A DNA stretch of 64,000 nt from Candidatus Gastranaerophilales bacterium (lineage in GTDB: Bacteria > Cyanobacteriota > Vampirovibrionia > Gastranaerophilales > Gastranaerophilaceae): assembly GCA_944325875.1 (NCBI GenBank), contig CALVBU010000009.1, positions 21,547 to 85,546 on the forward strand. The letters run 5' to 3'. A model generated the notes under the pieces. That model was not told where the DNA came from. It worked only from the letters and a program-made list of their open reading frames with translations, and did no database searches. Both the position numbers and the translations under genes were made by a program. This document shows, piece after piece, positions 1-8,328 of this stretch. Numbering within the stretch: position 1 is the stretch's first letter; the number at the start of each line of letters is the position of its first letter.

Positions 1-1237
1 CAAGTGCTCTGTTATTGTCTGCATAAAATACATTGGTACTTACATGTTTTATACCATCAGTGCTTCCTTCTGTTCCGTAAGCACCATAGGCTCCGTAAGC
101 TCCATAAGCGCCATACGTTCCATAAGAGCCTCCCACTTTAGAATTGATGCCGTAGGCATTTTCAAATTTAGCCAAATCTTCTGTGTGAATGAAATATGTT
201 GTATTTCTTTCAGGAACAGCATCTGCTGCAGTTTCTCTTATTTTCGCAAGTTTGTCTTTATAATCTTGAGTTTCTATTGCTTTGTAAAATTCGTCATCAA
301 TTTCGGCCTTAATTTTATTCAGCTCGTCGTTGATTTTCGAGTTATATTCGGTTTCTAATTCTCCGATTTTTGGATTTGGCTCAAATGAATATGGATCTTT
401 TTGGAAGTTTCTTTCATCAGCGTCATTTAGTTCTTTTAATTTCTGTTCATAATGAAATTCTGCTTCTAATTTTTCTTTAATCTTATTAACATGTGGAGTG
501 AGAATATTATCTCTTGTTTTTGCTTCAAGTTTTTTTTCTGCAACGACTACAGGATCAGAAAACTCATCTGTTCCAAAAAATCTGTATTTAATTTCTTTTA
601 ATTCATCTATTGCAGTGTCAGATGCTCGTTTGAATGAGCCTTTTACATTTTCATCTTTTAATACTACGAATTCAGATTTCCCTTTCGTATCAGGTTCAAC
701 TTGAATAACGTATTCCAAGTTTTCAGCTTTTAAGTTGAGTCTTTTAGCGACTTCTTCTAATGTTTCATTTTGTCCTGCTTGGTGGAATTTATCTTGAGAT
801 AAGCGTCTTTCTGTTATATGACCTTTATCATCTCTAGTAACTTCAGCTACGATAACACCTCCGTTAGGGTTACCATAAGAATGATAAGGTGATGCGTCTC
901 TTACATCGGCTTTTTCTTTTAATCTCCAATTGTTTGGACCTTCTAATGCAACAACACCAAGGCCGCCATGGTTATAGGCATTTAATCCGTATCTTTTGTT
1001 TTCAGGGGCATAGGATATAAATTGATTGATGTTTTTGTCTGCACCAGTAAATGTAAGGCTAATATATGGCACTCTATTTTTTCTTGATATTTGATCTATA
1101 AATGCAGGTGCTACGTAGTTTAATGAGCTTACGTTATTATTTTTGTTTAAATTGTTGATAATATTAGCTTGTGTGTAGTTTTCTTGTTTTTCTAATTTAC
1201 TCGCATAAATCTGCGGTACAACCGAAGTAATACGCAT
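1..1237 (-). CDS. Large hypothetical protein, 5' portion only (runs off left edge)
   Basis: An uninterrupted minus-strand reading frame begins with ATG at 1237, seven bases after an AAAGGGG ribosome site, and stays open to base 1 (412 codons seen). I do not recognise the family. Around residues 75-115 it has LTFTGADKN, then APENKRYG and GGLGVVALEGP. GGLGVV is loosely like the KTGGLGDV loop of GT5 glycogen/starch synthases, which is only a hint. A stretch with NETLEEVAKRL could be a degenerate LysM-like segment. The middle is charged and probably coiled-coil. Near base 70-132 the chain becomes a Y-G-[A/T/S] tripeptide repeat. The FTG motif recurs in other unknown proteins here. Two plus-strand ORFs inside it are antisense shadows. 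Confidence 0.75.
   Translation of the reverse strand, partial: MRITSVVPQIYASKLEKQENYTQANIINNLNKNNNVSSLNYVAPAFIDQISRKNRVPYISLTFTGADKNINQFISYAPENKRYGLNAYNHGGLGVVALEGPNNWRLKEKADVRDASPYHSYGNPNGGVIVAEVTRDDKGHITERRLSQDKFHQAGQNETLEEVAKRLNLKAENLEYVIQVEPDTKGKSEFVVLKDENVKGSFKRASDTAIDELKEIKYRFFGTDEFSDPVVVAEKKLEAKTRDNILTPHVNKIKEKLEAEFHYEQKLKELNDADERNFQKDPYSFEPNPKIGELETEYNSKINDELNKIKAEIDDEFYKAIETQDYKDKLAKIRETAADAVPERNTTYFIHTEDLAKFENAYGINSKVGGSYGTYGAYGAYGAYGAYGTEGSTDGIKHVSTNVFYADNNRAL
73..132 (-). repeat. Nine-base tandem repeat encoding Y-G-x tripeptides
   Basis: Inside the left-edge gene, about six degenerate copies of a 9-bp unit (plus-strand form close to TCCATAAGC) encode Tyr-Gly-[Ala/Thr/Ser] in tandem. 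Such short in-frame repeats can gain or lose units by slippage without a frameshift, so copy number may differ between strains. The flexible Tyr/Gly tract probably links domains or is surface exposed; that is inference. Confidence 0.6.
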
Positions 1238-1477
1238 TTAATACCCCTTTTCTATTTAACCATGCTGCAGAAAGAATTATCTTCTGCATATATAGTAAAA
1301 TGCTGACATAAATTTTTTCAACAGCGGGGTGGGTAAATGTTAAGTAATATTAAGTAAACTTTTTTCAATAATTAAAGTTTTTTATATAACTTTAAAGTAA
1401 GATTGTTATGTAAAGAGTAATAGTTGTTTTAACTTTGGCAATTATCTCTTGAATACAGATTATAATAAAGGGTGTAT

Positions 1478-2758
1478 ATGGACAGACTTTTTGGAATTTT
1501 GGGTATTATTTTAATCTTTGTTATTTGCTTTTTGATGTCAAATAATAAGAAAGCTATTAATTATAAAACTGTCGGTATGGGATTTTTATTGCAGGTAGGT
1601 CTTGCAATATTTATTTTTAAAGTTCCTCTTGGCAGAGCATTGTTTATGAATGTTGGAATGTTTATACAAAAGATTTTGGACTTTGCAAAAGAAGGTGGAG
1701 CATTTGTCTTTGGCCCTTTGATTGATAACGAAAAATTAAATCTTGTATGGGGCATGGGGGCTAATGTTTTTGCTTTGCAGTTAATATGTTCTCTAATTTT
1801 CATGATGATATTAGTTAATATATTATATTACTATGGCATTATGCAGAGAGTTGTTCCGCTTTTTGGCAGAGCAATGAATAAGATTATGTCTGTAAGCGGA
1901 GCAGAGGCATTATCAAACGTTGCAAGTGCTTTTGTTGGTCAGATTGCTGCTCAGATTATGATAAGACCTTATTTAGCAAAATTAACTCGTTCTGAGTTGC
2001 TTGCTTCAATGGCAGGTAGTATGGCTTGTATTTCTATGGCTACAATGCCTATTTATATTGGTATGGGAATCCCTGCTCATTACCTTTTGGCTTCATCGTT
2101 TATGGCCGCACCAGGAGCTCTTGTTATTTCGAAAATTATTTATCCTGAAACACATGTGCCTGAAACGAGTGAAGATTTTAAAATTACCTATAGTAAAAGA
2201 AAACGTCCTTATATAAATGTATTTGATGCAATTTCAGCTGGTGCATCTGAAGGTATGAAAGTTGCAATTAATGTTATTGCGATGATTTTAGCTCTTGTGG
2301 CTTTAGTGGCAATGATCGATTGGTTTTTAAAAGGCTTTGGAATGCTTTTTGTTAAATATTTGCATATTAATTTTGCATCATTTGATATGACGCAGCTTTC
2401 ATTAAGAATGATTTTAGGTAAAATATTTGCTATATTTGCGTACTTTATGGGAGTTCCGTTACATGAAGCAACTACAGTTGGTAGTCTTATGGGGACAAAG
2501 CTTGTATTAAATGAAATGGTTGCTTATGTTGATTTAACAAATCTTCCGCAAGCTCTTTCTGAAAAAAGTTATTTAATTACTTGTTTTGCACTATGCAGTT
2601 TTGGTAACTTTGGCTCTATTGCAATTCAACTAGGTGGTATTGGTGAATTAGCTCCGAACCAACGCAAAAATTTAGCAAGACTTGGGGTAAGAGCTTTAAT
2701 TGCAGGAACCTTAACTTGTTATATGTCTGCAGCTATTGTAGGTGTATTGTTTAATTAA
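1478..2758 (+). CDS. Concentrative nucleoside transporter-like membrane protein (CNT/NupC family)
   Basis: A 426-residue polytopic membrane protein with the two halves typical of CNT/NupC carriers: an N-terminal scaffold, a first re-entrant motif (SVSGAEALSNVASAFVGQ, residues 138-155) and a second with GTKLVLNEMVAY (339-350) and GNFGSIAIQLGG (376-387). CNT proteins import nucleosides with Na+ or H+. Length and topology fit the family. The usual GQTEAP motif, whose Thr/Glu contact the nucleobase, reads GQIAAQ (154-159), so the substrate may not be an ordinary nucleoside. I place the start at ATG 1478, six bases after AAAGGG, rather than the in-frame GTG at 1472, which would overlap that site. 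It stands alone, convergent with the zinc-ribbon gene. Confidence 0.85.
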   Translation: MDRLFGILGIILIFVICFLMSNNKKAINYKTVGMGFLLQVGLAIFIFKVPLGRALFMNVGMFIQKILDFAKEGGAFVFGPLIDNEKLNLVWGMGANVFALQLICSLIFMMILVNILYYYGIMQRVVPLFGRAMNKIMSVSGAEALSNVASAFVGQIAAQIMIRPYLAKLTRSELLASMAGSMACISMATMPIYIGMGIPAHYLLASSFMAAPGALVISKIIYPETHVPETSEDFKITYSKRKRPYINVFDAISAGASEGMKVAINVIAMILALVALVAMIDWFLKGFGMLFVKYLHINFASFDMTQLSLRMILGKIFAIFAYFMGVPLHEATTVGSLMGTKLVLNEMVAYVDLTNLPQALSEKSYLITCFALCSFGNFGSIAIQLGGIGELAPNQRKNLARLGVRALIAGTLTCYMSAAIVGVLFN

Positions 2759-2763
2759 ATAAT

Positions 2764-3075
2764 TTATTTAGGCAAGTGATCTGCCCAGTGCTCATCAAGG
2801 TCACGTATGAATCGATGAGCATCAATTACATCATCATATGTTATAGGATCTGGTCCATCTTGAATTTCTAAAGCTAGTTTGGACTCGTCTTTTACATCTA
2901 TACCTGAAAATCCTAAAAATGCTACGCCAAAGCTTTTCCCGCAGTTTTTGCATACCAAATGAGTTACTGTAAGTCCGGGTTCTTCTCTTTTTATTATAAA
3001 AGATTCTTCGTCAAATCCTGTTTTACATTGTGAACAGCATAAATTTTCAAATAATGCTTTCAGTTTCTTTTCCAT
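2764..3075 (-). CDS. Small zinc-ribbon protein of unknown function
   Basis: A 103-residue acidic protein with two cysteine pairs, CSQC (residues 14-17) and CKNC (42-45), spaced as a single zinc ribbon, followed by an acidic helical tail. A ribosome site (AAGAGG) lies 6 bases upstream of the ATG and a TATAAT hexamer about 18 bases upstream. No enzymatic motif is visible. It is convergent with the CNT-like gene, with only five bases between the stop codons. It could be a nucleic-acid or protein adaptor; I do not assign a function. Confidence 0.7.
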   Translation of the reverse strand: MEKKLKALFENLCCSQCKTGFDEESFIIKREEPGLTVTHLVCKNCGKSFGVAFLGFSGIDVKDESKLALEIQDGPDPITYDDVIDAHRFIRDLDEHWADHLPK

Positions 3076-3191
3076 ATTTTTCCTCTTTCTTCTATTATAT
3101 AAAAAAATTTTTAAAAATTTTTGTTAAAAAGTGTTAAATTGATAGCTGGCATGGGCATAATATTACATGTAGGCTTATAGGAGAAGTTCTA

Positions 3192-3287
3192 ATGGAAGCT
3201 ATCAACTTAATTCTGTTCGGATTTATCGTTTACACTGCATTAATCGTAGTACCAAGCATTTGGGAAGAATTAACTACAGAAGGATAA
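3192..3287 (+). CDS. 31-residue single-span membrane peptide
   Basis: ATG at 3192 is preceded by AGGAGAAG with 6-base spacing and opens a 31-codon frame ending TAA. The product has Glu2, a hydrophobic stretch LILFGFIVYTALIVVP (residues 7-22), then a short acidic tail with WEEL. This is the layout of tiny single-helix subunits that stabilise membrane complexes, as cyanobacterial photosystem and cytochrome b6f complexes have, but I cannot match it to a named family. It stands alone on the plus strand between two minus-strand genes, with 116 bases upstream that could hold its own promoter. The strong ribosome site and coherent single-helix pattern argue that it is real. Confidence 0.55.
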   Translation: MEAINLILFGFIVYTALIVVPSIWEELTTEG

Positions 3288-3414
3288 ATCTCTAAAATAA
3301 TAGACGATTGAAGTGTTGATTTGTTTCAAAATTTTTATCGCCAATTGAGAGTGTGTGGTCTTTAAAAAGTGTTTAATATACGCTTGTTATTCAAGCGGGT
3401 AGAGTTTTGCGTCC

Positions 3415-4776
3415 TTATTCGGGTAAAACTTCTTTTAGGCACTCTAAGGCAACATCTGTGACAAAATCCATATCCGTTTTGTCTATAATAAGTGGCGGAT
3501 TGAAATAAATTACATCACCGAGCGGTCGGAGAAGTACGCCTTTTTTTAGGGCTTTTTTGTAGATTTGATAACCTGTTCTCAGTTTCGAATCGAATGGCTC
3601 TTTTGTTGTCTTATCTTTAACCAGCTCAATAGCATTTATCAATCCTATATGTCTTATATCGCCGACATTTTTATGTGAGGCGAACTTTTCTTTTATAATT
3701 TTATTAAAATAAATTGCATTTTCATTTGCTTTTTTCAATACACTTCCATCTTCCAGAATGTCAAGAACAGCGTTAGCTGCCGCACAGGCAAGCGGGTTTC
3801 CGCTGTATGTGTGTGAGTGCATAAAGGCTTTATGCGTGTTGTATTCGTCGTAAAATGCATCATATATTTTTTGTGTAGTAATAAATAGTGCGCATGGCAT
3901 ATAACCTCCGGTAAGCCCTTTTGAAAGACACATAATATCAGGAGATACACCAGCATGGTTGAATGCAAACATTTTTCCTGTTCTGCCATATCCTGTGGCT
4001 ATTTCATCAGCGATTAAATGGACGTTATATTTATCACATAGTTCTCTTAATTTTTTTAAGTATAGTGGCGGATAAACTTTCATTCCTGCTGATCCCTGAA
4101 GTAGTGGTTCTACAAGAAGAGCAGCTGTTTCATTCCCGTATTTTTCAAAAGTTTCTTCAGCTTTTTGGGCACATTCGCAGGTACAGTGGTCTCTGTCTTT
4201 TCCGTAAGGACATCTGTAGCAGTCAGGCCCTTCTATTCTTACAATATCCATTAGTATAGGTTTATAAAGCTCTGTATATAAATCACAGTCACCGACTGAT
4301 AATGCGCCTATAGTTTCTCCGTGGTAAGCTTCAGATAATGCCATAAACCGTGTTTTTTGAGGATTTCCAGTTTGCTCGTGGTATTGAAAGCTAACTTTCA
4401 TTGCTGCTTCAATTGCAGACGAGCCGTTGTCTGTAAAGTTAAATTTGCAAAGTCCATCAGGTAGAATTTTTGCTAATCGTTCACAGAGTCTTATTGCTTG
4501 TTTATGAGTAAAGTTTGCGAATATAACGTGTTCTAGTGAATTAAGTTGTTTTTTTATTTCTTTGTTAATATGCGGGTTACAGTGTCCTAGAAGATTGCAC
4601 CACCATGAGCTAATTACATCTACATAGCGATTCCCCTCTATGTCATAAAGGTAAACCCCTTCCCCATGATCAATTACTATCGGAGGTAATTCTTCATAAT
4701 CTTTCATCTGTGAACAAGGGTGCCATATATATTTTACATCACGTTTCGACCAGTCTTTATTTTCGCTAAATTCCAT
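3415..4776 (-). CDS. bioA: Adenosylmethionine-8-amino-7-oxononanoate aminotransferase
   Basis: A 453-residue class-III PLP aminotransferase that makes 7,8-diaminopelargonate from KAPA with S-adenosylmethionine as amino donor, the third-from-last step of biotin synthesis. Family signs are IWHPCSQMKDYE near the N-terminus, AYHGETIGALSVG, the Asp of LIADEIATGYGRTGK, and the PLP-lysine motif CLSKGLTGGYMPCAL (near residue 285). A cysteine-rich insert (CYRCPYGK...CTCEC) sits before AALLVEPLLQG. It lies one base downstream of bioD, so the two form an operon. No bioB, bioF or bioC is in the window. Confidence 0.95.
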   Translation of the reverse strand: MEFSENKDWSKRDVKYIWHPCSQMKDYEELPPIVIDHGEGVYLYDIEGNRYVDVISSWWCNLLGHCNPHINKEIKKQLNSLEHVIFANFTHKQAIRLCERLAKILPDGLCKFNFTDNGSSAIEAAMKVSFQYHEQTGNPQKTRFMALSEAYHGETIGALSVGDCDLYTELYKPILMDIVRIEGPDCYRCPYGKDRDHCTCECAQKAEETFEKYGNETAALLVEPLLQGSAGMKVYPPLYLKKLRELCDKYNVHLIADEIATGYGRTGKMFAFNHAGVSPDIMCLSKGLTGGYMPCALFITTQKIYDAFYDEYNTHKAFMHSHTYSGNPLACAAANAVLDILEDGSVLKKANENAIYFNKIIKEKFASHKNVGDIRHIGLINAIELVKDKTTKEPFDSKLRTGYQIYKKALKKGVLLRPLGDVIYFNPPLIIDKTDMDFVTDVALECLKEVLPE

Positions 4777-4777
4777 T

Positions 4778-5464
4778 TTATATCTCCTTAAAAATTGATA
4801 AAATTTCTTCTTTTTCTATATTAAGATCATTGTCATTTTCTTTTACTTCTGCAATGACTTTTACTCCAGTGAGTCTTTCTATTTGTTTTTTATTATCACG
4901 TTGCATAAAATCCTTTTCATTATATTTATTCAGAATTATGCCTTTTATGTTTATTCCGCAATTCTTGATGTATTCGACAGTTAGTACTGCATTATTAATT
5001 GAACCGAGTTCTGCCCCTGAAACAATAACTACATCCAATCCTAGAAGTTTTATTATATCGGGTAATATAATTTGTTCATCTTTTAAATTAAACGGGCAAA
5101 TAATGCCTCCAGCACCTTCTACAACTAGATAATTATAATCTTCTTTTTTATCTTGAAAATCCTTTAGTATTTTTTCTTTTTTAATTGATACTCCTTCAAT
5201 TTCAGCAGCTAAATGTGGAGATACTGCTGTTTTAAATATATATGAAGCAAATTTAGATGGGTCATCTTTAATTCCAGCGGTTTTTAATACGAATTCACAA
5301 TCTCCAGGAATTAATTTGCCGTTTTTTAATTCTGCACCGCTTAATGCTGGTTTATAGTATCCGCAATTTAGACCTAAATCTCTCATCTTTTTTACGATAA
5401 GCGCTGAGATAAATGTTTTTCCTACATCAGTTCCTGTTGCTGTTATAAATATACCTTTGTTCAT
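4778..5464 (-). CDS. bioD: Dethiobiotin synthetase
   Basis: A 228-residue P-loop ATPase that closes the ureido ring of dethiobiotin from diaminopelargonate, CO2 and ATP. The N-terminal ITATGTDVGKTF is the modified Walker A of the family, YYKPALSG supplies the substrate lysine region, and VVEGAGGIICPF is the conserved glycine-rich loop. Start ATG at 5464 follows GGGAGAGG by about nine bases. It is the first gene of the bioD-bioA pair; the terminator of the upstream barrel gene separates it from that gene, so a promoter must lie in the short gap or expression depends on read-through. Confidence 0.95.
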   Translation of the reverse strand: MNKGIFITATGTDVGKTFISALIVKKMRDLGLNCGYYKPALSGAELKNGKLIPGDCEFVLKTAGIKDDPSKFASYIFKTAVSPHLAAEIEGVSIKKEKILKDFQDKKEDYNYLVVEGAGGIICPFNLKDEQIILPDIIKLLGLDVVIVSGAELGSINNAVLTVEYIKNCGINIKGIILNKYNEKDFMQRDNKKQIERLTGVKVIAEVKENDNDLNIEKEEILSIFKEI

Positions 5465-5484
5465 GTTACTGTTACCTCTCCCAT

Positions 5485-5525
5485 AAAAATAACACCCTTA
5501 GTCTAGAACTAAAGGTGTTATTTTT
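5485..5525 (-). terminator. Rho-independent terminator of the TpsB-like gene
   Basis: A near-perfect hairpin: AAAAATAACACC plus TTAGT pair with ACTAA plus GGTGTTATTTTT around a five-base loop, with one mismatch, flanked by T and A runs so it could work both ways. It lies 30 bases past the stop of the barrel gene and just upstream of bioD. Confidence 0.85.
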
Positions 5526-5555
5526 CAAGTTATTGTTTACATTTATGTATATGTT

Positions 5556-7520
5556 CTATAGTGAGCCGCCACCACCGTCATTGAAGTAGTCATAGTGACG
5601 AATATCATCATAGTTGTTAACAGGTTCTGATGGACCAACTGGTTGAGCCTTAACTGCTTTAGCTGTTGATCTGTTTCTTAACAATGCATCAAAGTTAGGT
5701 TCCATTGTTAACTCAAAGTGGAATCGACCGATTTTATGGTCAGTTTCCCAAGAGTGGTTAATTAATGGGTAGCCCCAATATAAACGACCTGTCAAGTCTC
5801 CTGGTAATTGAACTCTTAAGCCCATACCAAGTGATGCCATAAAGTAGTTGTTATCATAATAATCTTCACCGGTAGATGGGAATACACCACCAAAGTCTGC
5901 AAATACTGCACCTTTAATATACTTACCAATGAATGACATTTTTTCTTTTGAACGAGGGCTTGTGATTTCACGTGGTAACAATGGGAACATCAATTCGTTG
6001 CTGATGTAGAAACCGTTTTTACCAATCATAAGACCTTCAGAGTATCCTCTTACAGTTGCCAAACCACCTGCTTGGAATTGGTCAATGTATGGAATATGTT
6101 TGTTATTAGGTATAACTTGATAATTTGCTCTCATTTGACCTATAAATCCGTGAGAGAAATCATGTAATCTTACTGCACCACCGGAAATTTTTACATAATT
6201 TGAATCACTATCGAATATTGGAGCAGCATAGCTTACGCCTTGGTTCAAGTACCAAATACCATATTTTGTATCTTTACGCATATTTAAAGCTACATCAACA
6301 CTTGTTACTTGATCTAATCCTAACTCATCATCAATACCAAAGTTTTTGAGGAAGCCCATAGTGGTTCTAGCTCTTTTGTAGTTTAAAGCGGTATAAGTCT
6401 TTAATTCAAAGCCAGGTTTTCTAATAATTGGTTGTGAATAGTAAAGTGAATACATATAAGCTTTACTTCTTAAGTCTAAGTCTGCGAATTCGCCGTATTT
6501 AATTTTAGAAAGACCTGAAGTGAATAAGAAACCTACACGACCATCTTTTCTGTTAACCGGAATGTTATAATCAACAAATGGGCTGACAGAACCTCCACTG
6601 AAATAAGATCCGATGGATAACTTATCTCTATTATGGAAAAGACTGTCTGCATAAATCATTGCACCACCTCTTAGGTTACCAGTGGTGTAACGACCAGCGT
6701 TATCCATAACACCAACAACGTGGAATGGGAAGTTTTCGTGAGCTGTAATCTCAATATCTGTAGTACCGTCAGCTTCACCAGCTTTAAGGTTAGCTGAAAG
6801 GTTTACACCTTCGTTATAACGGTTAAAGTCTAAGATATCTTTTTCTAGTTCGACAATATCAAACAAATCCCCTTTTTTCTGAGGTAATCTGTCTGTAATA
6901 TATTTATCTCTTGTATATTTATTTTCGTGAACTGTAATGTTACCGACACGGCTTTCTACAAGTTCAATATATATATTTCCGTTTGTAACTGTTTGTTCTG
7001 GCAAAAATGCTTTTGCGGTTACAAAACCTTTTGAAGCATATAATTGGTTAATTTGGTTTACAACGCTTGTTATATCGCCGATAAACACGTTTTTACCAAT
7101 GATAGGTCTAATAATATTGTCAATTTCCTCTTTTGTTAAAATTTCAGAAGGTGATACTTCAACGGAATTAACATATACACCTTTTGTATCAATATCCTCA
7201 ACCTGTGCTTGCATTAATGATCCGTTAGGGTCATAATTTCTAATTACTTGATTTTCTTTACTTGGGTTTTGTACAGCATTTTTTCGTCTTTCATAACGAT
7301 TATAATCATCGTTAAGATATTGCTGATCTCTTTTGAATTCCAAAGAATCTGTATTATGTTTATAATTTGTGCCACTTTCCATTTGGATTTGGTTCAAAAT
7401 CGGAATGTCAGGTGCCGCAAATACTGGGGTAACAGATGCAGGAATAGCAAGGGCAACTGTGGCACATAGGCCTAATATTGCCTTTGATAAGTTCATTTTA
7501 ATTTGATTCTTTTCCATCAT
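5556..7520 (-). CDS. TpsB/ShlB-type outer-membrane POTRA and beta-barrel protein
   Basis: A 654-residue secreted protein. A signal peptide ends near VTPVFAA (about residue 36). The next ~60 residues are polar. A POTRA domain of the ShlB type (about 110-200) contains VYVNSVEVSPSEIL, the GKNVF turn and GFVTAKAFLPEQ. The rest alternates polar and hydrophobic residues as a 16-strand barrel, with AGGLATVRGYSEG near residue 487 matching the conserved VRGY loop of TpsB/Omp85 proteins. The chain does not end at the barrel: about 40 Pro/Asn/Gly-rich residues follow the last strand. TpsB proteins export a partner TpsA; no partner is nearby. It is divergent from the Skp-like gene, suggesting a general outer-membrane role. 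The start is one of two adjacent ATGs. Confidence 0.85.
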   Translation of the reverse strand: MMEKNQIKMNLSKAILGLCATVALAIPASVTPVFAAPDIPILNQIQMESGTNYKHNTDSLEFKRDQQYLNDDYNRYERRKNAVQNPSKENQVIRNYDPNGSLMQAQVEDIDTKGVYVNSVEVSPSEILTKEEIDNIIRPIIGKNVFIGDITSVVNQINQLYASKGFVTAKAFLPEQTVTNGNIYIELVESRVGNITVHENKYTRDKYITDRLPQKKGDLFDIVELEKDILDFNRYNEGVNLSANLKAGEADGTTDIEITAHENFPFHVVGVMDNAGRYTTGNLRGGAMIYADSLFHNRDKLSIGSYFSGGSVSPFVDYNIPVNRKDGRVGFLFTSGLSKIKYGEFADLDLRSKAYMYSLYYSQPIIRKPGFELKTYTALNYKRARTTMGFLKNFGIDDELGLDQVTSVDVALNMRKDTKYGIWYLNQGVSYAAPIFDSDSNYVKISGGAVRLHDFSHGFIGQMRANYQVIPNNKHIPYIDQFQAGGLATVRGYSEGLMIGKNGFYISNELMFPLLPREITSPRSKEKMSFIGKYIKGAVFADFGGVFPSTGEDYYDNNYFMASLGMGLRVQLPGDLTGRLYWGYPLINHSWETDHKIGRFHFELTMEPNFDALLRNRSTAKAVKAQPVGPSEPVNNYDDIRHYDYFNDGGGGSL

Positions 7521-7671
7521 ACACCTTCTGTTTGTACTGTATATTCAGTTTATTCCTATTCTCTAACTTAGATATTAAAATAAAAACAAAATCTAAATTT
7601 TTATTGCGATATATTTACAAAAATTTATAAATTAGCAACTTTGGGAATTGACCTGTTATTATTATATAGGA

Positions 7672-7701
7672 TTGCTATTGAGTTGTAAAGATGCTTATAA
7701 A
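7672..7701 (+). promoter_or_regulatory. Candidate sigma-70 promoter of the Skp-like gene
   Basis: TTGCTA and TATAAA are separated by 18 bases, about 90 bases before the ATG at 7793. The divergent TpsB-like gene must use another promoter in the same 270-bp intergenic region. Confidence 0.45.
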
Positions 7702-7792
7702 AAGTTCACATTTTTAAATGAGCAATTTTTAATAAAATCATTAAATTAATGTACAACAGCTCGTAGGATACAGAGGTTATAAAGGAGGAAAA

Positions 7793-8257
7793 ATGAAAAA
7801 TTTAGGAATGGTTACACTTGGTCTTGCAGCATTTGTTATTGGTATGACTGTAAATAATTTTGCAATGTCAGATGTTCCACCAAGTTATAGAGTTGCCGTT
7901 GTTGATGTTTCAAAAGTAGTTGGATCTTCAGCTCAAGTTAAAGCTCTAAAACAAGAACAACAAGCAAAAGCTACTGAAATTGTTAAATATGTAGAAAAAG
8001 CTAGAAAGGATGTTGCAGCTGTAACTGATGAAAAGAAGAAAAAAGCTCTTGAAGATAAGTATTCTAAAGAATTGTTAAGCAAAAGAGATAAATTAGAAAA
8101 AGAATATACAACAAAATTATCTGCAATTGATAAAAATATCTCTGCTACTATAGAAGCTCAAGCAAAAGCTAAAAATTATAATATCGTATTAGCAAAAGGT
8201 GTAGTTCTTTATGGTGGCGATGATATCACTGCTGATATTATTAAGGTTGTAAAATAA
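7793..8257 (+). CDS. Skp/OmpH-like periplasmic chaperone
   Basis: A 154-residue protein with a hydrophobic N-terminal signal or anchor (residues 4-25), then YRVAVVDVSKVV, the first beta strand of OmpH/Skp proteins, a long charged coiled coil (about 45-120) and a closing strand segment NYNIVLAKGVVLYGG. Skp holds unfolded outer-membrane proteins in the periplasm. A textbook AAAGGAGG lies five bases before the ATG, implying strong translation. It shares its upstream region with the barrel gene, which could be a client, and ends at a bidirectional terminator. A cyanobacterial-type OmpH is the closest description. Confidence 0.85.
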   Translation: MKNLGMVTLGLAAFVIGMTVNNFAMSDVPPSYRVAVVDVSKVVGSSAQVKALKQEQQAKATEIVKYVEKARKDVAAVTDEKKKKALEDKYSKELLSKRDKLEKEYTTKLSAIDKNISATIEAQAKAKNYNIVLAKGVVLYGGDDITADIIKVVK

Positions 8258-8293
8258 TTTAATTCAATATTTAGATAATATTTATTAAATAAA

Positions 8294-8324
8294 AAAACTC
8301 CCGATTGTAAAAATCGGGAGTTTT
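8294..8324. terminator. Bidirectional rho-independent terminator
   Basis: AAAACTCCCGATT pairs perfectly with AATCGGGAGTTTT around GTAAA, with A and T runs on the two sides. It serves the convergent Skp-like and hydrogenase genes. Confidence 0.9.
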
Positions 8325-8328
8325 AATT

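Noticed and set aside
44..704. Two plus-strand ORFs (104 and 68 aa)
   Set aside because: They are antisense to the open minus-strand frame that starts at 1237; their composition is Ile/Ser/Cys-rich and they lack ribosome sites.
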